DNA from: Lineus longissimus
Lineage: Eukaryota > Nemertea > Pilidiophora > Heteronemertea > Lineidae
NCBI RefSeq assembly: GCF_910592395.1
Contig: NC_088315.1
Span: 17,651,808-17,715,807, forward strand
DNA length: 64,000 nt
Direction: 5' to 3'
Shown here: positions 1-10,817 of the stretch, one piece after another
Layout: each line of letters begins with the position of its first letter
Position numbering within the stretch: position 1 is the first letter of the stretch
Notes under the pieces: model-generated
The model's input: only the letters and a program-made list of their open reading frames with translations
Databases searched by the model: none
What the model was told of the DNA's origin: nothing
Made by a program: the position numbers and the translations under genes

Positions 1-1700
1 AAGCTATGAACTTGAAACTTGGTACATATAACCCCCTATATCACATAGCCTCTGGTGCTGAATTTTGATTCGATCTGATTCCTAACTTTGCCACCAGGGG
101 GCCAAAAGTGGAAATCTAAATAGTGTGATATCTCGCTTATAAGTGACTTGTTTTCGATAAAACTTTTGTTGTAGGTACTCATAGCAAATATACATTTTAT
201 ATTATACGGGTTTTTAATTTGACCTTGTATTCAAGGTCACAGAGGTCATATGGCGTAAATTGGCCATTAGAGTGTAAACTATGGCACGTTTCTTAACCAC
301 TAAAGCTATGAACTTGAAACTTGGTACATATAACCCCCTATATCACATAGCCTCTGGTGCTGAATTTTGGTTCGATCTGATTCCTAACTTTGCCACCAGG
401 GGGCCAAAATTGGAAATCTAAAAAGTGTGATATCTCGCTTATTAGTGATTTGTTTTTGATGAAATTTTTATGGTAGGTTTTCCTAGCAAGGGTATATCAC
501 ATATCATACGTGTTTTTGATTTGACATACTTTTCAAGGTCACAGAGGTCAAATGGCGTAAATTTGCCATTTGAGTGTAACTGGAGCACGTTTCTTAACCA
601 ATAAAGCTATGAACTTTAAATTTGGTGCACCTGATTCTCTACATCATTTAACCTCTGACACCGAATTTCAGTCTGATCTGATTCTCGACTTGGCCACCAG
701 GGGGCCAAAACTAAAAAAAGTAAAAAGTGCAATATCTCGCTTAATAGTGACTTGTTTTCAATTCTATTTTTATGGCAGGTACTCAGAGCAAGGATGCATC
801 ACATATCCTACGGTTTTTGATTTGACCTTATTTTCAAGGTCACAGAGGTCAAATGGTGTGAATTGGTCGTTTGTGTGTAACTATGGCACGTTTCTTAACC
901 ACTAAAGCTATGAACTTTAAACCTGGTACACATGACTCCCTAGATCAGATGACCTGTGACACTGATTTTCGGTCTTGTCTGATTCTTAACTGGGCCACCA
1001 GGGGGCCAAAACAAAAAATTTGAATAGTGCCATATCTCGCTTATTACTGATTAGTTTTTGGTAAAAATGTCATGGTAGATACTCTTAGCAAGGATACATC
1101 ACATATGATACGGGTTTTTGATTTGACGTTCTTGTCAAGGTCGCAGAGGTCAAATGGCTTAAATTGGCCATTTTAGCGTAACTGTGGCACGTTTGTTAAC
1201 CCCTAAGGCTATGAACTTGAGACTTTGTACAAAGGACCCTCTAGGTCAGCTGACCTCTGACCCTGAATTTCAGTCCGGTTTGATTCTCGACTTGGCCACC
1301 AGGGGGCCAAAAGTGAAAACCTAGAAAGTGTGATATCTCGCTTATTAGTGATTCGTTTTCAATAACATTTTTATGGTAGGTTCTCCTAGCAGGGATACAT
1401 CACATATCATATGAGATTGGTCGTTTGAGTGTAACTATGGCACTTTTCTGAACCACTATAGCTATGAACTTGAAATTTGGTGCACATGACTCCCTACGTC
1501 ATGTCACCTTGGACACCGAATTTCGATCTGATCTGGTACTCAACTTGGCCACCAAGAGGCCAAAACTAAAATTGGTAAAAAGTGCAATATCTCGTTTATT
1601 AGTGACTTGTTTTTTGATGATATTCTTATGGTTACCATAATCAATAATGGTACTTACTCCAAGCAACGATACATCACATGTCATACCGACTTTGGTTTGA
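1..1700 (+). repeat. Tandem satellite, about 301-bp unit, six copies
   Basis: Units begin near 1, 303, 604, 905, 1205 and 1460 with a phrase close to AAGCTATGAACTTGAAA; the last two are shortened. The first five contain an identical GCCACCAGGGGGCC segment (near 90, 392, 693, 994, 1295). The first three also contain AGGTCA-CAG-AGGTCA (234-248, 536-550, 837-851). The array runs off the left edge of the window. Short open frames inside it, such as 570-905, follow the repeat and are not genes. Confidence 0.9.
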
Positions 1701-1899
1701 CCTATATACTATACATGTACAATGTTTCTTAACCTGGATGAATTCCAAAGCACCAAATATCTATACGGTGAGCACAATGGCCCCTGGCCGTTTCATCTAC
1801 TTTCTATGGGTGTACGGCACTCCTTATATCTTTTTGGTTCAAAACCAGATTCGATAATCATCGTACGAGTCCATAGCATTGTTCACACAGAAGAATTTA

Positions 1900-2047
1900 G
1901 ACCAAAATATGCTCTTCAGAATGGCACGCAATGAATAATATTTTAGGACACATGATTGGATTTCAAGATATAGACAAGTACATCAGATAGAGAAGGACAT
2001 TGTGAAAGTGTGGAGGACTCTGAGTGCTTTTTCCATAGCCAACACAG
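1900..2047 (+). other. Possible noncoding 5' exon of two-domain gene, copy 1
   Basis: This stretch is closely repeated upstream of all three copies of the two-domain gene (also near 28,795-28,940 and 49,385-49,533). It ends in CAACACAG followed by GTAAGG, a good splice donor. Each gene copy has TCTATTTCAG just before its start codon, a good acceptor. I infer a 5' untranslated exon spliced to the coding exon; no transcript evidence is available. Confidence 0.3.
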
Positions 2048-2073
2048 GTAAGGAGGTGTATCCTAAAATGGGG

Positions 2074-3749
2074 CATGGCGATTTAGCGGATCCTGCGGAT
2101 TCTGCGGATTCTGCGGAATCTGGTCTGCAGCGGATTTTCTATGTTATGGGTATCCGGTCGTTTCGCTCCCTGACGTTTTTGCCCCCAAACTTAGCCTAAT
2201 ACCATTAGGCCCCCACGTGGTGGCGCTGAAGGTGGCCGCTGCCGTGATGTAATGTAATCAAGCTAAATCAAGAGAGTGTCTGAGAGTCACTCTACCCAAA
2301 AATTAGTCGTTTCGCCTCCTGGGACTTGGGGTGGTTTAAGGATCGTTGCCAGGATCTCGAGCTTACCACCTGTCATCGCATGATCTTGCTGGCTGTTTGG
2401 TCATCAAGAGTGGGATGATTGACTCGGGTGGACGTTTTAGAAAATTCTTTTCTTTATTATCATGAGAGTGGGAAATTCTCTGTTTAAACTGATTTGTCAT
2501 CTGGGAGTCCTGGACATCATCAGTCATCATGTGACTTGAATATCTTAATGATGGATCATCAAGGCAATCGTATGTTGCTCGTGCACAATTTTGCGATGTT
2601 GTAAAATAAAGAGAGACGTGTCAACCAGGCCAGTGTAGAAGTTTAAAATGTCCCCTGGAAAAAGTGTCCGTCCCTATTGTATTCTGCACGATATTAACAA
2701 ATTAACGAATGAGCGAAAATGACGTGTGTTTTTCGGGTGCGTAACGACTTCCACGATTACGGGCCAACTCGGCCTGGGTTATAGATCACGGTCAATGGTC
2801 TCATTAGGGAGGGTTTTTTTATTCATGCGCCCCCCCCCCCCCCCCCCCCACCGTAGTTCCTAAAATCATTGATTTCTCTGTCCTTACAGTATGTCAGTGT
2901 TGATTCAGCAGTTGTTTTGGCAAAGACATGTTTTTTTGGAGTTTCTGAAACCTAGAGCGCTACTCAATAGGCGGCTAACAAGAAACTACGCATTTATACT
3001 GTTGTTGCGGACGTATGTGTACACTGAACTTGGGATGTGCGTCGGCCCCGTGTTGAAATGCCGTCCAGTGCCAGTTGGTGCGTTTTTCGCTGATTTGTGC
3101 AAAATTCAACATATCTCAAAAGTTCAATGGTTGACCCTCGATTTTTTTTTATTTTTGTGTAGCGTAAACAACTGTCTTTCATGGGAGAATGGTCACTGTA
3201 AGAATTATTCAGGAAGAAATGTATAATATTTGGGGTTTTTCGTGATTGTCCGGCCCAATTGGCAATATTGCCATTTGGGATGGTGAACAGAGCTAGGAGC
3301 AAATGTGACGCTTATGATTTATTTAAAGAAATAAAATGCCCGATTTAACATCCTGCAGAATCAGGGGAATCGAGTGTTTCCAGTGATATACGACACAAAT
3401 GGGTTGTCCTCATGCATTCACTTTGGAAACGCATTTTAAAATAGATGTTACGTCCTGTTAATGGGGCACGTCATCATCGCGTACATTTGGGAAAAACTCC
3501 CTAACGAGACCAATGCGGAAATCGTCCGATAATAGAATGCAGACATTTTTTTCATGCATGTTGGGTTTTTTCCGAAATGCTTGATAATCTCAGCGGTTTA
3601 GACAATTTAACAGTTATGGAATATTACAGATATTTATTATAAGGATAATTTATCATAATTTCGATATTCTCGAGCTGTTTTTATGCTGATTCCGCCCATA
3701 TTCCGCAGGTTCCGCAGAATCCGCAGGATCCACTAAATCGCCATCGCCG
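2074..3749. mobile_element. Non-autonomous Mutator-like (MULE) element, 1.7 kb
   Basis: The ends are inverted repeats built on ATGGCGATTTAG followed by GCGGAT/TCTGCGGA runs (2074-2130 and, inverted, about 3700-3749). It is flanked by CTAAAATGGGG on both sides (2063-2073 and 3750-3760). The related locus near 49,550 has a single uninterrupted CTAAAATGGGGTTCTAG, an empty site. A 10-11 bp target duplication fits the Mutator superfamily. I see no transposase. It contains a C-homopolymer near 2830 and a fragment at 2190-2290 related to sequence at 26,575-26,645. Confidence 0.7.
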
Positions 3750-3760
3750 CTAAAATGGGG

Positions 3761-4332
3761 TTCTAGCTAGGCCTATTGAGCGTATGGGGCCAACACTTGA
3801 GTGTGCCAAAATATTTTTTTGAAAGGGACATGCAGGGCTCCCAATTACACTATAAACGTATATAGACACAGTTTAACGGTCGATTCTAAAACACCCTAGT
3901 GAGAATATTTCATTTTTAATGGACATGTATATAGCCTCGTTTTCACCACAGAGGTTCAGTTGAGACAACTCAAACCGCTTGGATTGGTGCAAAATGTGGA
4001 AGCATTTCAAAAGCATTTAAAAACCACATTATTCTATATTAAATTTGAGATGTTTTAGAATAGAAATTGATACCTCACGTACTGTCGGTATTGATGGTGG
4101 AGGGTGGAGCTAAAATATTGGCCAAAGCCTCGGCTAAGCCTCGGTTTTGGTCTACATTTTAGCCCCATCCTCGCGGCTTGGGTGAGACAACCAATACCTC
4201 CAGTTCGGTATCAATTCCTTAAATTAGGGGGCGCCCAACATACGGGGGTCGAAATTACAACACAGCACCAACTTATTGTAGCCATGGAATGGGATCTAGG
4301 ACAATACCCTCAAAAACAATAATCTATTTCAG
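3761..4332 (+). other. Putative 5' intron remainder upstream of gene copy 1
   Basis: No gene is seen here. The stretch is nearly identical to 32,446-32,964 and 49,560-50,130, which precede the other two gene copies. It ends in AATCTATTTCAG, a plausible splice acceptor 15 bases before the start codon. TATAAAAAC directly after the acceptor looks like a TATA box but lies too close to the ATG to serve that start. Confidence 0.5.
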
Positions 4333-4347
4333 TATAAAAACACCAAC

Positions 4348-5493
4348 ATGGGATCGTCTCCATCTAGCCCAAGTGACAGCTCATTGAACCAGAAGACCGG
4401 CAACGCGTGGACCAAAACCTTGTTCTTCGACCCCGAAGCAGACAAACCACAAAAGCAAGAACACACCTTTCCTGACGACGAACTTCTGAGCAAGATGAAG
4501 AGTTTGACAACATCCATCTACCAAAGACAGATAACTCGAGTCCGAGTTCATACAGCAGCACACACAAAAAACTGGAAAGACTATGTACCATTCAATCAAC
4601 ATGTGCCCTTTTTTAAACATGGCACACACATTTTCTTGGTTGTCAGAGTTGATACTGAAACATGGTTCTCCCTGGAGATTAATAATGGCGGTATTACAAT
4701 TCAGCAAAGCCAAAGACTTGATGCTGTAACAAAGTTTTGCCGGGACAGAACGCGAACAAACGTGGACGGACCAAAAGAAGACTTTAAAAAACATAGCAGC
4801 TGTGCAAAGGTCACATTGGGTGATTTACTTGCATGGTTACAGAAAAGGTCCAAACAGTGGAGACAGTCAAACTGTTATGATTTTGCTACCGAAATGTTCG
4901 AATATCTTACTGAAACGGCACTTGAAATCACAAAGCCTGAGGACGTATGTGGAGATGAGATAATACCTGATGAAGAAGGTAAATATTACGCCTACTTCAA
5001 CGCAGAAGCTGATCCAGACAAAGGGAGCTCAAAGTATTGGATAACAGACGACCAACTGAAACACCTACTTGAATCGTATCTTGACGCCGATGAGAAAATA
5101 AGGACTGTTACTGTCTATAAGAAACCTCTCTCCGAGAAACAGCTGACCTTTGTGCTATTTTACCACCTATTCATAATTTTTCAAACAGATACTTGGTGGT
5201 GGTCGATTGAAAAAAATAAGGAAGGCCTTACCATTCAACGGAGCAAGGAACAAGAAGCTGTGCGAGACAGCTACCGACGGGAACCCAGGCTGACAAAGGG
5301 CAAAAATTATTGGGAAGTTACTGAAGTGCAATCCGACGCTGGGAACAAGACGATTAAGGAACTGATAGTCTGGCTTGAAGATAAGAAATGGCTCTTCCGC
5401 ACCTACCACTACTCGTCCAGCAACTGCCAACACTTTGGTAAAGCTGTGTTCGATTATGTATCTAAACATGACCTTCTTAATATTGCAACATAG
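4348..5493 (+). CDS. Tandem His/Asn-Cys two-domain protein (LRAT/NlpC-P60-like), copy 1
   Basis: This is a 381-residue protein with no intron in the coding part. It is built from two related halves. Half 1 has His94 in THIFLVVRV and Asn175-Cys176 in QSNCYDFATEMFEYL. Half 2 has His273 in YHLFIIFQTD and Asn359-Cys360 in SSNCQHFGKAVFDYV. Both halves share a W-rich strand and an ITIQ/LTIQ strand after the His. A His followed by a downstream NC(x)HF is the layout of circularly permuted papain-like folds such as LRAT and PPPDE; that assignment is inference. The N-terminus is Ser/Pro-rich and starts MGSS, a possible N-myristoylation site. There is no signal peptide or membrane segment. Substrate unknown. 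Very similar copies lie at 32,980 and 50,146. Confidence 0.7.
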   Translation: MGSSPSSPSDSSLNQKTGNAWTKTLFFDPEADKPQKQEHTFPDDELLSKMKSLTTSIYQRQITRVRVHTAAHTKNWKDYVPFNQHVPFFKHGTHIFLVVRVDTETWFSLEINNGGITIQQSQRLDAVTKFCRDRTRTNVDGPKEDFKKHSSCAKVTLGDLLAWLQKRSKQWRQSNCYDFATEMFEYLTETALEITKPEDVCGDEIIPDEEGKYYAYFNAEADPDKGSSKYWITDDQLKHLLESYLDADEKIRTVTVYKKPLSEKQLTFVLFYHLFIIFQTDTWWWSIEKNKEGLTIQRSKEQEAVRDSYRREPRLTKGKNYWEVTEVQSDAGNKTIKELIVWLEDKKWLFRTYHYSSSNCQHFGKAVFDYVSKHDLLNIAT

Positions 5494-5559
5494 AAATTGT
5501 CACAACGGAAAGAAAATCAAGTCACCAGTATCAAACAATATACTCAGGCTGACTTACAA

Positions 5560-7300
5560 GGCCACACGTTTTTGTTACTTTCGGTTTTCCAATCAAAAAT
5601 GTATTTTTTGTGCTTTCAATTGGTCATTTCTCTGTGGACAATATGTTTTCAAGAATAAAAATATCTTCCTCGAAAACTTTTGCCAAATTTATCTGTGGAC
5701 ACTTTCAGTAAAAAAATTTGAATCGAATTACCAGCAAAATTCTCAGTGGGCAAGACATCATTCTTGAAATATCTGTCTTCCATTTCGAAATCATTTCTTT
5801 AATATTCCGTGGACAATTAAACTAAAAATTTTAACAAAATATATTCTCATCGAATTTTGAACCAAAAATCATGAGGGATAAAAGGCCATCACATCTTTCT
5901 GTTCCATTTCTAGATTCATATAATATCTCTCTGTGGACAACATTGAAAAACGTGAGAATGAGAATGAGAACTTAAAACCTTTTGTGGACGCCTTTTGGTC
6001 ATCGGACAAATATGGCTTTGAATTGAGGAGAGAAATATGGGCTTGTGACAAAGAAATTAAACATTTTGTGAACATGTTTTCGTGCACAAAAATTTTTCTG
6101 TTCGAAATTGAAAAGTAAGCTATTTAAGGACGCTTTTTTAGTCCACTGAAAAATATGGCTTTGAGCCTGAAAAACATTTCGAAATTTGAGAATTTTGTGG
6201 GCGTTTTTGGTCCACTGAGTAATGTGGCGTGGAAATATTGATTACTAACATTTTGTGGACATTATTTGGTGCACTGAAAAATATGGCTGTGGGACTAGGA
6301 AATTAAACATTTTGTGGACGCTTTTTGGTACTCAAAGGAAAATGGCAATGAAGTTGAGAAATAAAGATTTTTGTGGACATGCAGATTTTGATCAACTGAG
6401 CTATAGATAATTATACATTTGTGGACGTGTTTTGGTGCACTGACATATTCTAATATAAAGAAATGAAACATTTTGTGGACATTATTTGGTTCAGTGAAAA
6501 AGATGGGCTTTGACAAATGAACTTTTTATGATATTATTTAGTCCACAGAAAGATATGGCTTTGAGACTGAGCCGTTAAACATCTTGTGTATGCTTTTTGG
6601 TATTAAAAAAATTGATTCAAATATTTACGATTTGAAAGTGTCCACTGAGAAAATTGCTAGATTTCGAGATAGAAGGGAGATAAAGTTAGGGTGATTTTGT
6701 CCACTACAAAATTTGGCTAGAATATCTTTTGAAACATTTTTGAATTTCAATTGTCAACAGAAGAATAAGGAAAACTATTTAAAATGTAAAAGAAGGTTGT
6801 TGAAGCATGTCCACAGAGAAATTTAGCTAATAGTTTTATTTTTGAATCGGATGTGTCTACAAAGAAATTTCGTGAAGGGTTTCGAAATTGAAGAGAGGGC
6901 GATTTCAGAGTTATTTGTTATTCACAGAGAATTTTGATAATAATATATTGTGAAATATTCTTGAGAAAAAAAGTTGTCCACGGAGAAATGAGGGAAAAGA
7001 TTTCGAAAAGGAAGGAGGAAGGAGATTCAACGTCCACAGAGAATTTTGATAATAATAATATTGAGAAATATTCATTAGAGAAAAAACTGTCCTGACAGAG
7101 AAACTTGGAAGATGATTTCAAATTGGAGGGAGAGATTGAGGTTACAAGAAAGCACTTCATTGTCCACAGAGAATTTTGATAATAATATGTTGTGAAACTT
7201 TAAAAAGAAACTGTCCACAGAGATATAATGGAAATATTTAGAAAAGGAAGGAGAGAAGGAGATTTCAAGAAAGCATTGTATAGTGCGCTGGGATTTTTTG
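5560..7300. repeat. AT-rich interspersed array with TGTGGAC motif (block 1)
   Basis: Many degenerate units carry TGTGGAC in the first half (for example TCTCTGTGGACAA near 5630 and TTTTGTGGAC through about 6480). The reverse complement GTCCACAGAGAA dominates the second half (about 6540-7260). The array is repeated at about 34,200-36,010 behind gene copy 2. No gene is supported; short open frames here are broken and low-complexity. Confidence 0.7.
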
Positions 7301-7319
7301 TACTGGTATTAGATTTTAA

Positions 7320-7890
7320 ATCTAATATTATTGACACTGATGATCATGATGAACAAGATATTGTTCCACTATTACTGTAACTATCATTGTAGCCTTGTTT
7401 CGGGACAACCAAGTTGTCTATTATATATTTAATTAGCCTAGCTTTTGTATAAACAGAGGATTGATGAGCGGTATACATGTATAGCAAGATTGTGAACCAT
7501 CATGATGGACTGGATATTGTATCACTATCATTGTAAATACACCTATCATTTTAGCCTTGTTTCGGTATAACCAAGTAGTACTACAAAGGTAATTAGCCAA
7601 GTTTCTGTATAAACAGAGGGATGTTGAAATGTGTTTAGCAAGGTTGTGAGCAATCATCAGGGACTGAAAATTGTACCACTATCATTGTAACTAGCATTGT
7701 AGCCTTGCTTTGGTGTAACCAAGAAGTTTACTATGAATGTAATTAGCCTCGTTTCTGTTTAAACAGAGGATTGGTGAGGGATGTAGAGCAAGATTGTGAG
7801 CCATCATGATGGACTGTACATTGTATCACTATCATTGTAACTAGCATTGTAGCCCTGCTTCGGTGTAACCAAGAAGTTTACTACAAATGT
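7320..7890. repeat. Degenerate copies of the 150-bp satellite (block 1)
   Basis: About four diverged units contain CCATCATGATGGACTG, CACTATCATTGTAACTA and GTTTCTGTNTAAACAGAGG. They match the long array at 36,065-39,100, which follows the same AT-rich array in block 2. Confidence 0.75.
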
Positions 7891-8339
7891 CAATATTAAT
7901 TTTCACAAAACTGATACCGTCTCATAATGTTTTGCGACAACTTTTTAGTGAATCTGATTGCTTAAGGCTTACAGACCTAAAACAATTAACAACCAACAAC
8001 GCAGATTTTATTCGCTTCGATGTGGACACAACGGCCGTCACCATCTTTCTGATGGTGGCACGTCGCATGCACAGCTATAATATGGTTCACGGTCACGTGA
8101 TGAAACGTCACCGTGGAACCTCCTTTGTAATGAAATTGACGTTCTCTACGAGTCTTGCACAATGCATTGGAAGCTCTACATTGAAACACATGGATGCTTT
8201 CTATCATGCTTTGCTCAAGACTCGTTCTATGCCGCTTAGGCTACTGAGGGGCCATTTCAGAAGTGAAAAATCACCCAAAAACAAAATTTTCGAGTAAGCG
8301 GGAAAACAGGAGGCGGGCGCTGATGCTTAACTTAAGATT
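7890..8339. other. Unique sequence, no gene recognised
   Basis: A 136-codon open frame spans 7887-8297 on the plus strand. Its translation has no recognisable motif, and it begins inside the satellite. I see no splice-supported exon. Confidence 0.4.
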
Positions 8340-8590
8340 TTTTTATGTGGCCTTAGTGTTAGGTGTTGGTGTTAGTGTCAGTGTGGCCACAGCTCCAAAC
8401 ACCTGGTCTGGGTTAACACCGTCATTAACACTCAGTGTCAACACCCAGTGTAACACTGGGAATGGATGTCGATGTCAGTGTTAATCTGTACCCCCAAACA
8501 CCAAGTATGAATTAACACCGATGTCAACACTCGGTGTTATCACCGTGATCCACTGGGTGTTGGTGTTGGGGAATCCCCATTTTCAATTTG
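8340..8590. repeat. GTGTTAACAC-type minisatellite
   Basis: Irregular repeats of GTGTTGGTGTTAGTGTCAGTG and GGGTTAACACC on both strands. Similar arrays occur at about 27,400-27,790 and 40,230-40,745. Confidence 0.65.
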
Positions 8591-9149
8591 TAGTTTTTCA
8601 CTTCACTTTATGACTTGACAGCTCAGGGGCAGCTCCACAGCTATCTTAAAGCTAGGGAATATATGTAAAGACGATGTGATATGTAACATGAACCTCGTCT
8701 ATGTTTTGTCGCTTCTGCATTTGTAAAATGCCAGGAAGGCTAGATTTAACCATCCAAATCCATGTAGGGCTGCATATTCAGAATACGTGCGCTTTCATGC
8801 ATTAGGCCTATAGATCATCTTGATCTAAACTTTTACTAGGCTGCATCCAGAAGTATTAAGGTAGCAGGAAGGGGTGGGCGTTTGTGGTTTCTGAGTCTGA
8901 GGGGGTTGATGTCTGTTGACTGTGCTTTAAGAGAGACTTAGCACAGTCAACAGGCATTTGGTCTCAGTATTTGGGTAAGTACAGACTCAAGGCAGCTCCA
9001 AGGATACTGCATGAGTCACGACCAACTTCTCATCAGAAAGCGTCACCACCAGCATATTCATTGTTCAGTTCCAACCTGTGCCAGTCCAATGCACGCCTGT
9101 CATGGTCAGCAGTGGCCAGCTTAGCGCGATATGGAACATTCTTCCGAAA

Positions 9150-9602
9150 CTCAAGCGAGGGAAGTCTGCTCATTAGCATATCTCGCGCACTGCTCCTTCT
9201 TGTCAAACATCGTAGTGAAATCGTAATGGAAAACGTCTGGCTTTGCGCCAGACATTGAGACTAATAAGTGAAGAACTAATAGGTAAAGAACTTCTACTTG
9301 CGCGAGACTGCTGTGATAAATTATCATTGCAGAGACTCCGGTGACGTACACATATATTTTTTACAATCAAAAATGGAATGATTATTTTATTGATATTTCC
9401 TACTATATAACTTCCAATTATCACTTTATACAAATAGATTGGCGTTAGGTCGCATGCTTTTCTTTCCTGGTGACACTATAAAGCAAAATAGTTGCAACCC
9501 CGTAAATGCGCTATAAGTCCAATAATAAGTGACGGTGACCCGTTATAAATGTTTCGCCAGCTTCGCTTTTTTGCCGCTACGCGACGCTTTGGGCCCTTGC
9601 GT
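9150..9602. repeat. Dispersed repeat, copy A
   Basis: Related to 26,690-27,150 (B) and 39,523-39,985 (C): shared CTCATTAGCAT, TGGAAAACG, GCGCCAGAC, ATTATCACTTTA and CGTTATAAATGTTTCGCCAGC. A 47-bp host segment (CAGAAGTATTAAGGTAGCAGG and onward) lies on both sides, at about 8848 and 9604, so copy A may be an insertion or a local duplication. Function unknown. 8590-9150 shows nothing recognisable. Confidence 0.6.
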
Positions 9603-9737
9603 CCAGAAGTATTAAGGTAGCAGGAAGGGGTGGGCGTTGGTGGTTTCTGAGCAGACATGTGGTTTCAGTATTAGGTCTTTCATTGTAGCAATGCGAAAAT
9701 GTAAGCAATTTTGGTTAGGTCCGTCATTTGTTATCAC

Positions 9738-9743
9738 CAAGTA
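9738..9743. repeat. Target site duplication CAAGTA, left of Polinton
   Basis: CAAGTA directly precedes the element's terminal AGAATGAT. The same six bases directly follow the other terminus at 26,560-26,565. Six-base duplications are typical of Polintons. Confidence 0.9.
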
Positions 9744-9894
9744 AGAATGATAATAATGGGGTGATAGGAATCCTAGGTATTTTGAAGCCCTTTTGACCAA
9801 AGCCCTTACAGGCCTTTTGTCTCAAATTAGCCTCAAAATAGCCTAGAAACCCCTAAGAACCAGCCACCCCATTATTATCATTCTTAGGGAATAC
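9744..9894 (+). repeat. Left terminal inverted repeat of Polinton
   Basis: 151 bp, matching the reverse complement of 26,409-26,559 with one mismatch. It contains its own internal inverted pair: the terminal AGAATGATAATAATGGGGTG (9744-9763) recurs inverted at 9865-9884, so the first 141 bases could fold back on themselves. Confidence 0.95.
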
Positions 9895-10817
9895 TATGGG
9901 TTAATGGGTTAATGTAATCATGACTTACTGTATTTCAACAGAAAGTACAGGTCAAGAGCTTTCCAAGGATACCTCATTTGCAAATATCCATTGAGAAATG
10001 GCAAAGAAATTGACCCTATGCCCCTGCATGTGCCACACTGAATGAGAGATCACATGACAGCTGTGACGCGCATAATCAATAGGCGCTCTTATTATCTATC
10101 AATCTTGACGGCCTAACAGGTTGAATTGAGGACACAGCCTAGTGGGATAACATATGCTTACCACGCAGTATACCCGGGTTCGAGTCTGGACTATGCCAAG
10201 CTTGTTTACTGCGTCGGTTGTTTAGTTACATGTTACAATGAAAGATGTCGCTGAAAATCGGTTGCCAAGGATGACAACTTCCTGTTGAGATTGTTGTCAT
10301 TGTACAACGAGCAAACAAGTGTTTGCCGGTTGCCAAGGATGTTGTGATTGTTGTCATTGTACAACGAGCAAACAAGTGTTTGCCGGTTACCAAGGATGAC
10401 AACTTCCTGTTGTGATTGTTGTCATTGTACAACGAGCAAACAAGTGTTAGCCGGTTGCTATCAAAACAAACTGTCATCGTTTGCGCATGTCCGTTGCCAA
10501 GATGACAGGAATTATGGGTAATGACGTGTATTGAGGCACACGTGTGTGCGCATGTGCGTCACCTACACGCACTAAGCATACGTGGCACACCAGCCTGCTC
10601 TTTCAGTGTGACATGACCCCGGGGACATGACACAGGGGCATGCAGGGGACTATTTTTATTTCTATTTTGGACCAAAAAGATTGGTCCGGCCCTTTAATAG
10701 CATAACAGCTCTAAGAATACTACGGTAAACAACGGTTTTATTCATGGTCAATTCTTTAAATGGAGTCATAGAAACTTTAATGGAAAATGGTTTGCCTTAA
10801 TTTGGTCTCTTGAAAAA
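9895..10817. other. Polinton left-end noncoding stretch with SINE-like piece and minisatellite
   Basis: GCCTAGTGGGATAACA and CCCGGGTTCGAGTCTGG (about 10,138-10,185) resemble A and B boxes of a tRNA-derived SINE like the one at 45,530. From 10,255 to 10,455 there are three 60-65 bp tandem units ending in CAACGAGCAAACAAGTGTT. No capsid or replication gene is seen. The opposite end has only about 30 bp between repeat and first gene, so this stretch is probably a later insertion. Confidence 0.6.

Noticed and set aside
570-905. 111-codon plus-strand frame
   Set aside because: Lies in the 301-bp satellite and is not kept in the neighbouring units.
7887-8297. 136-codon plus-strand frame
   Set aside because: Starts inside satellite sequence; translation shows no motif, and there is no second copy to compare.
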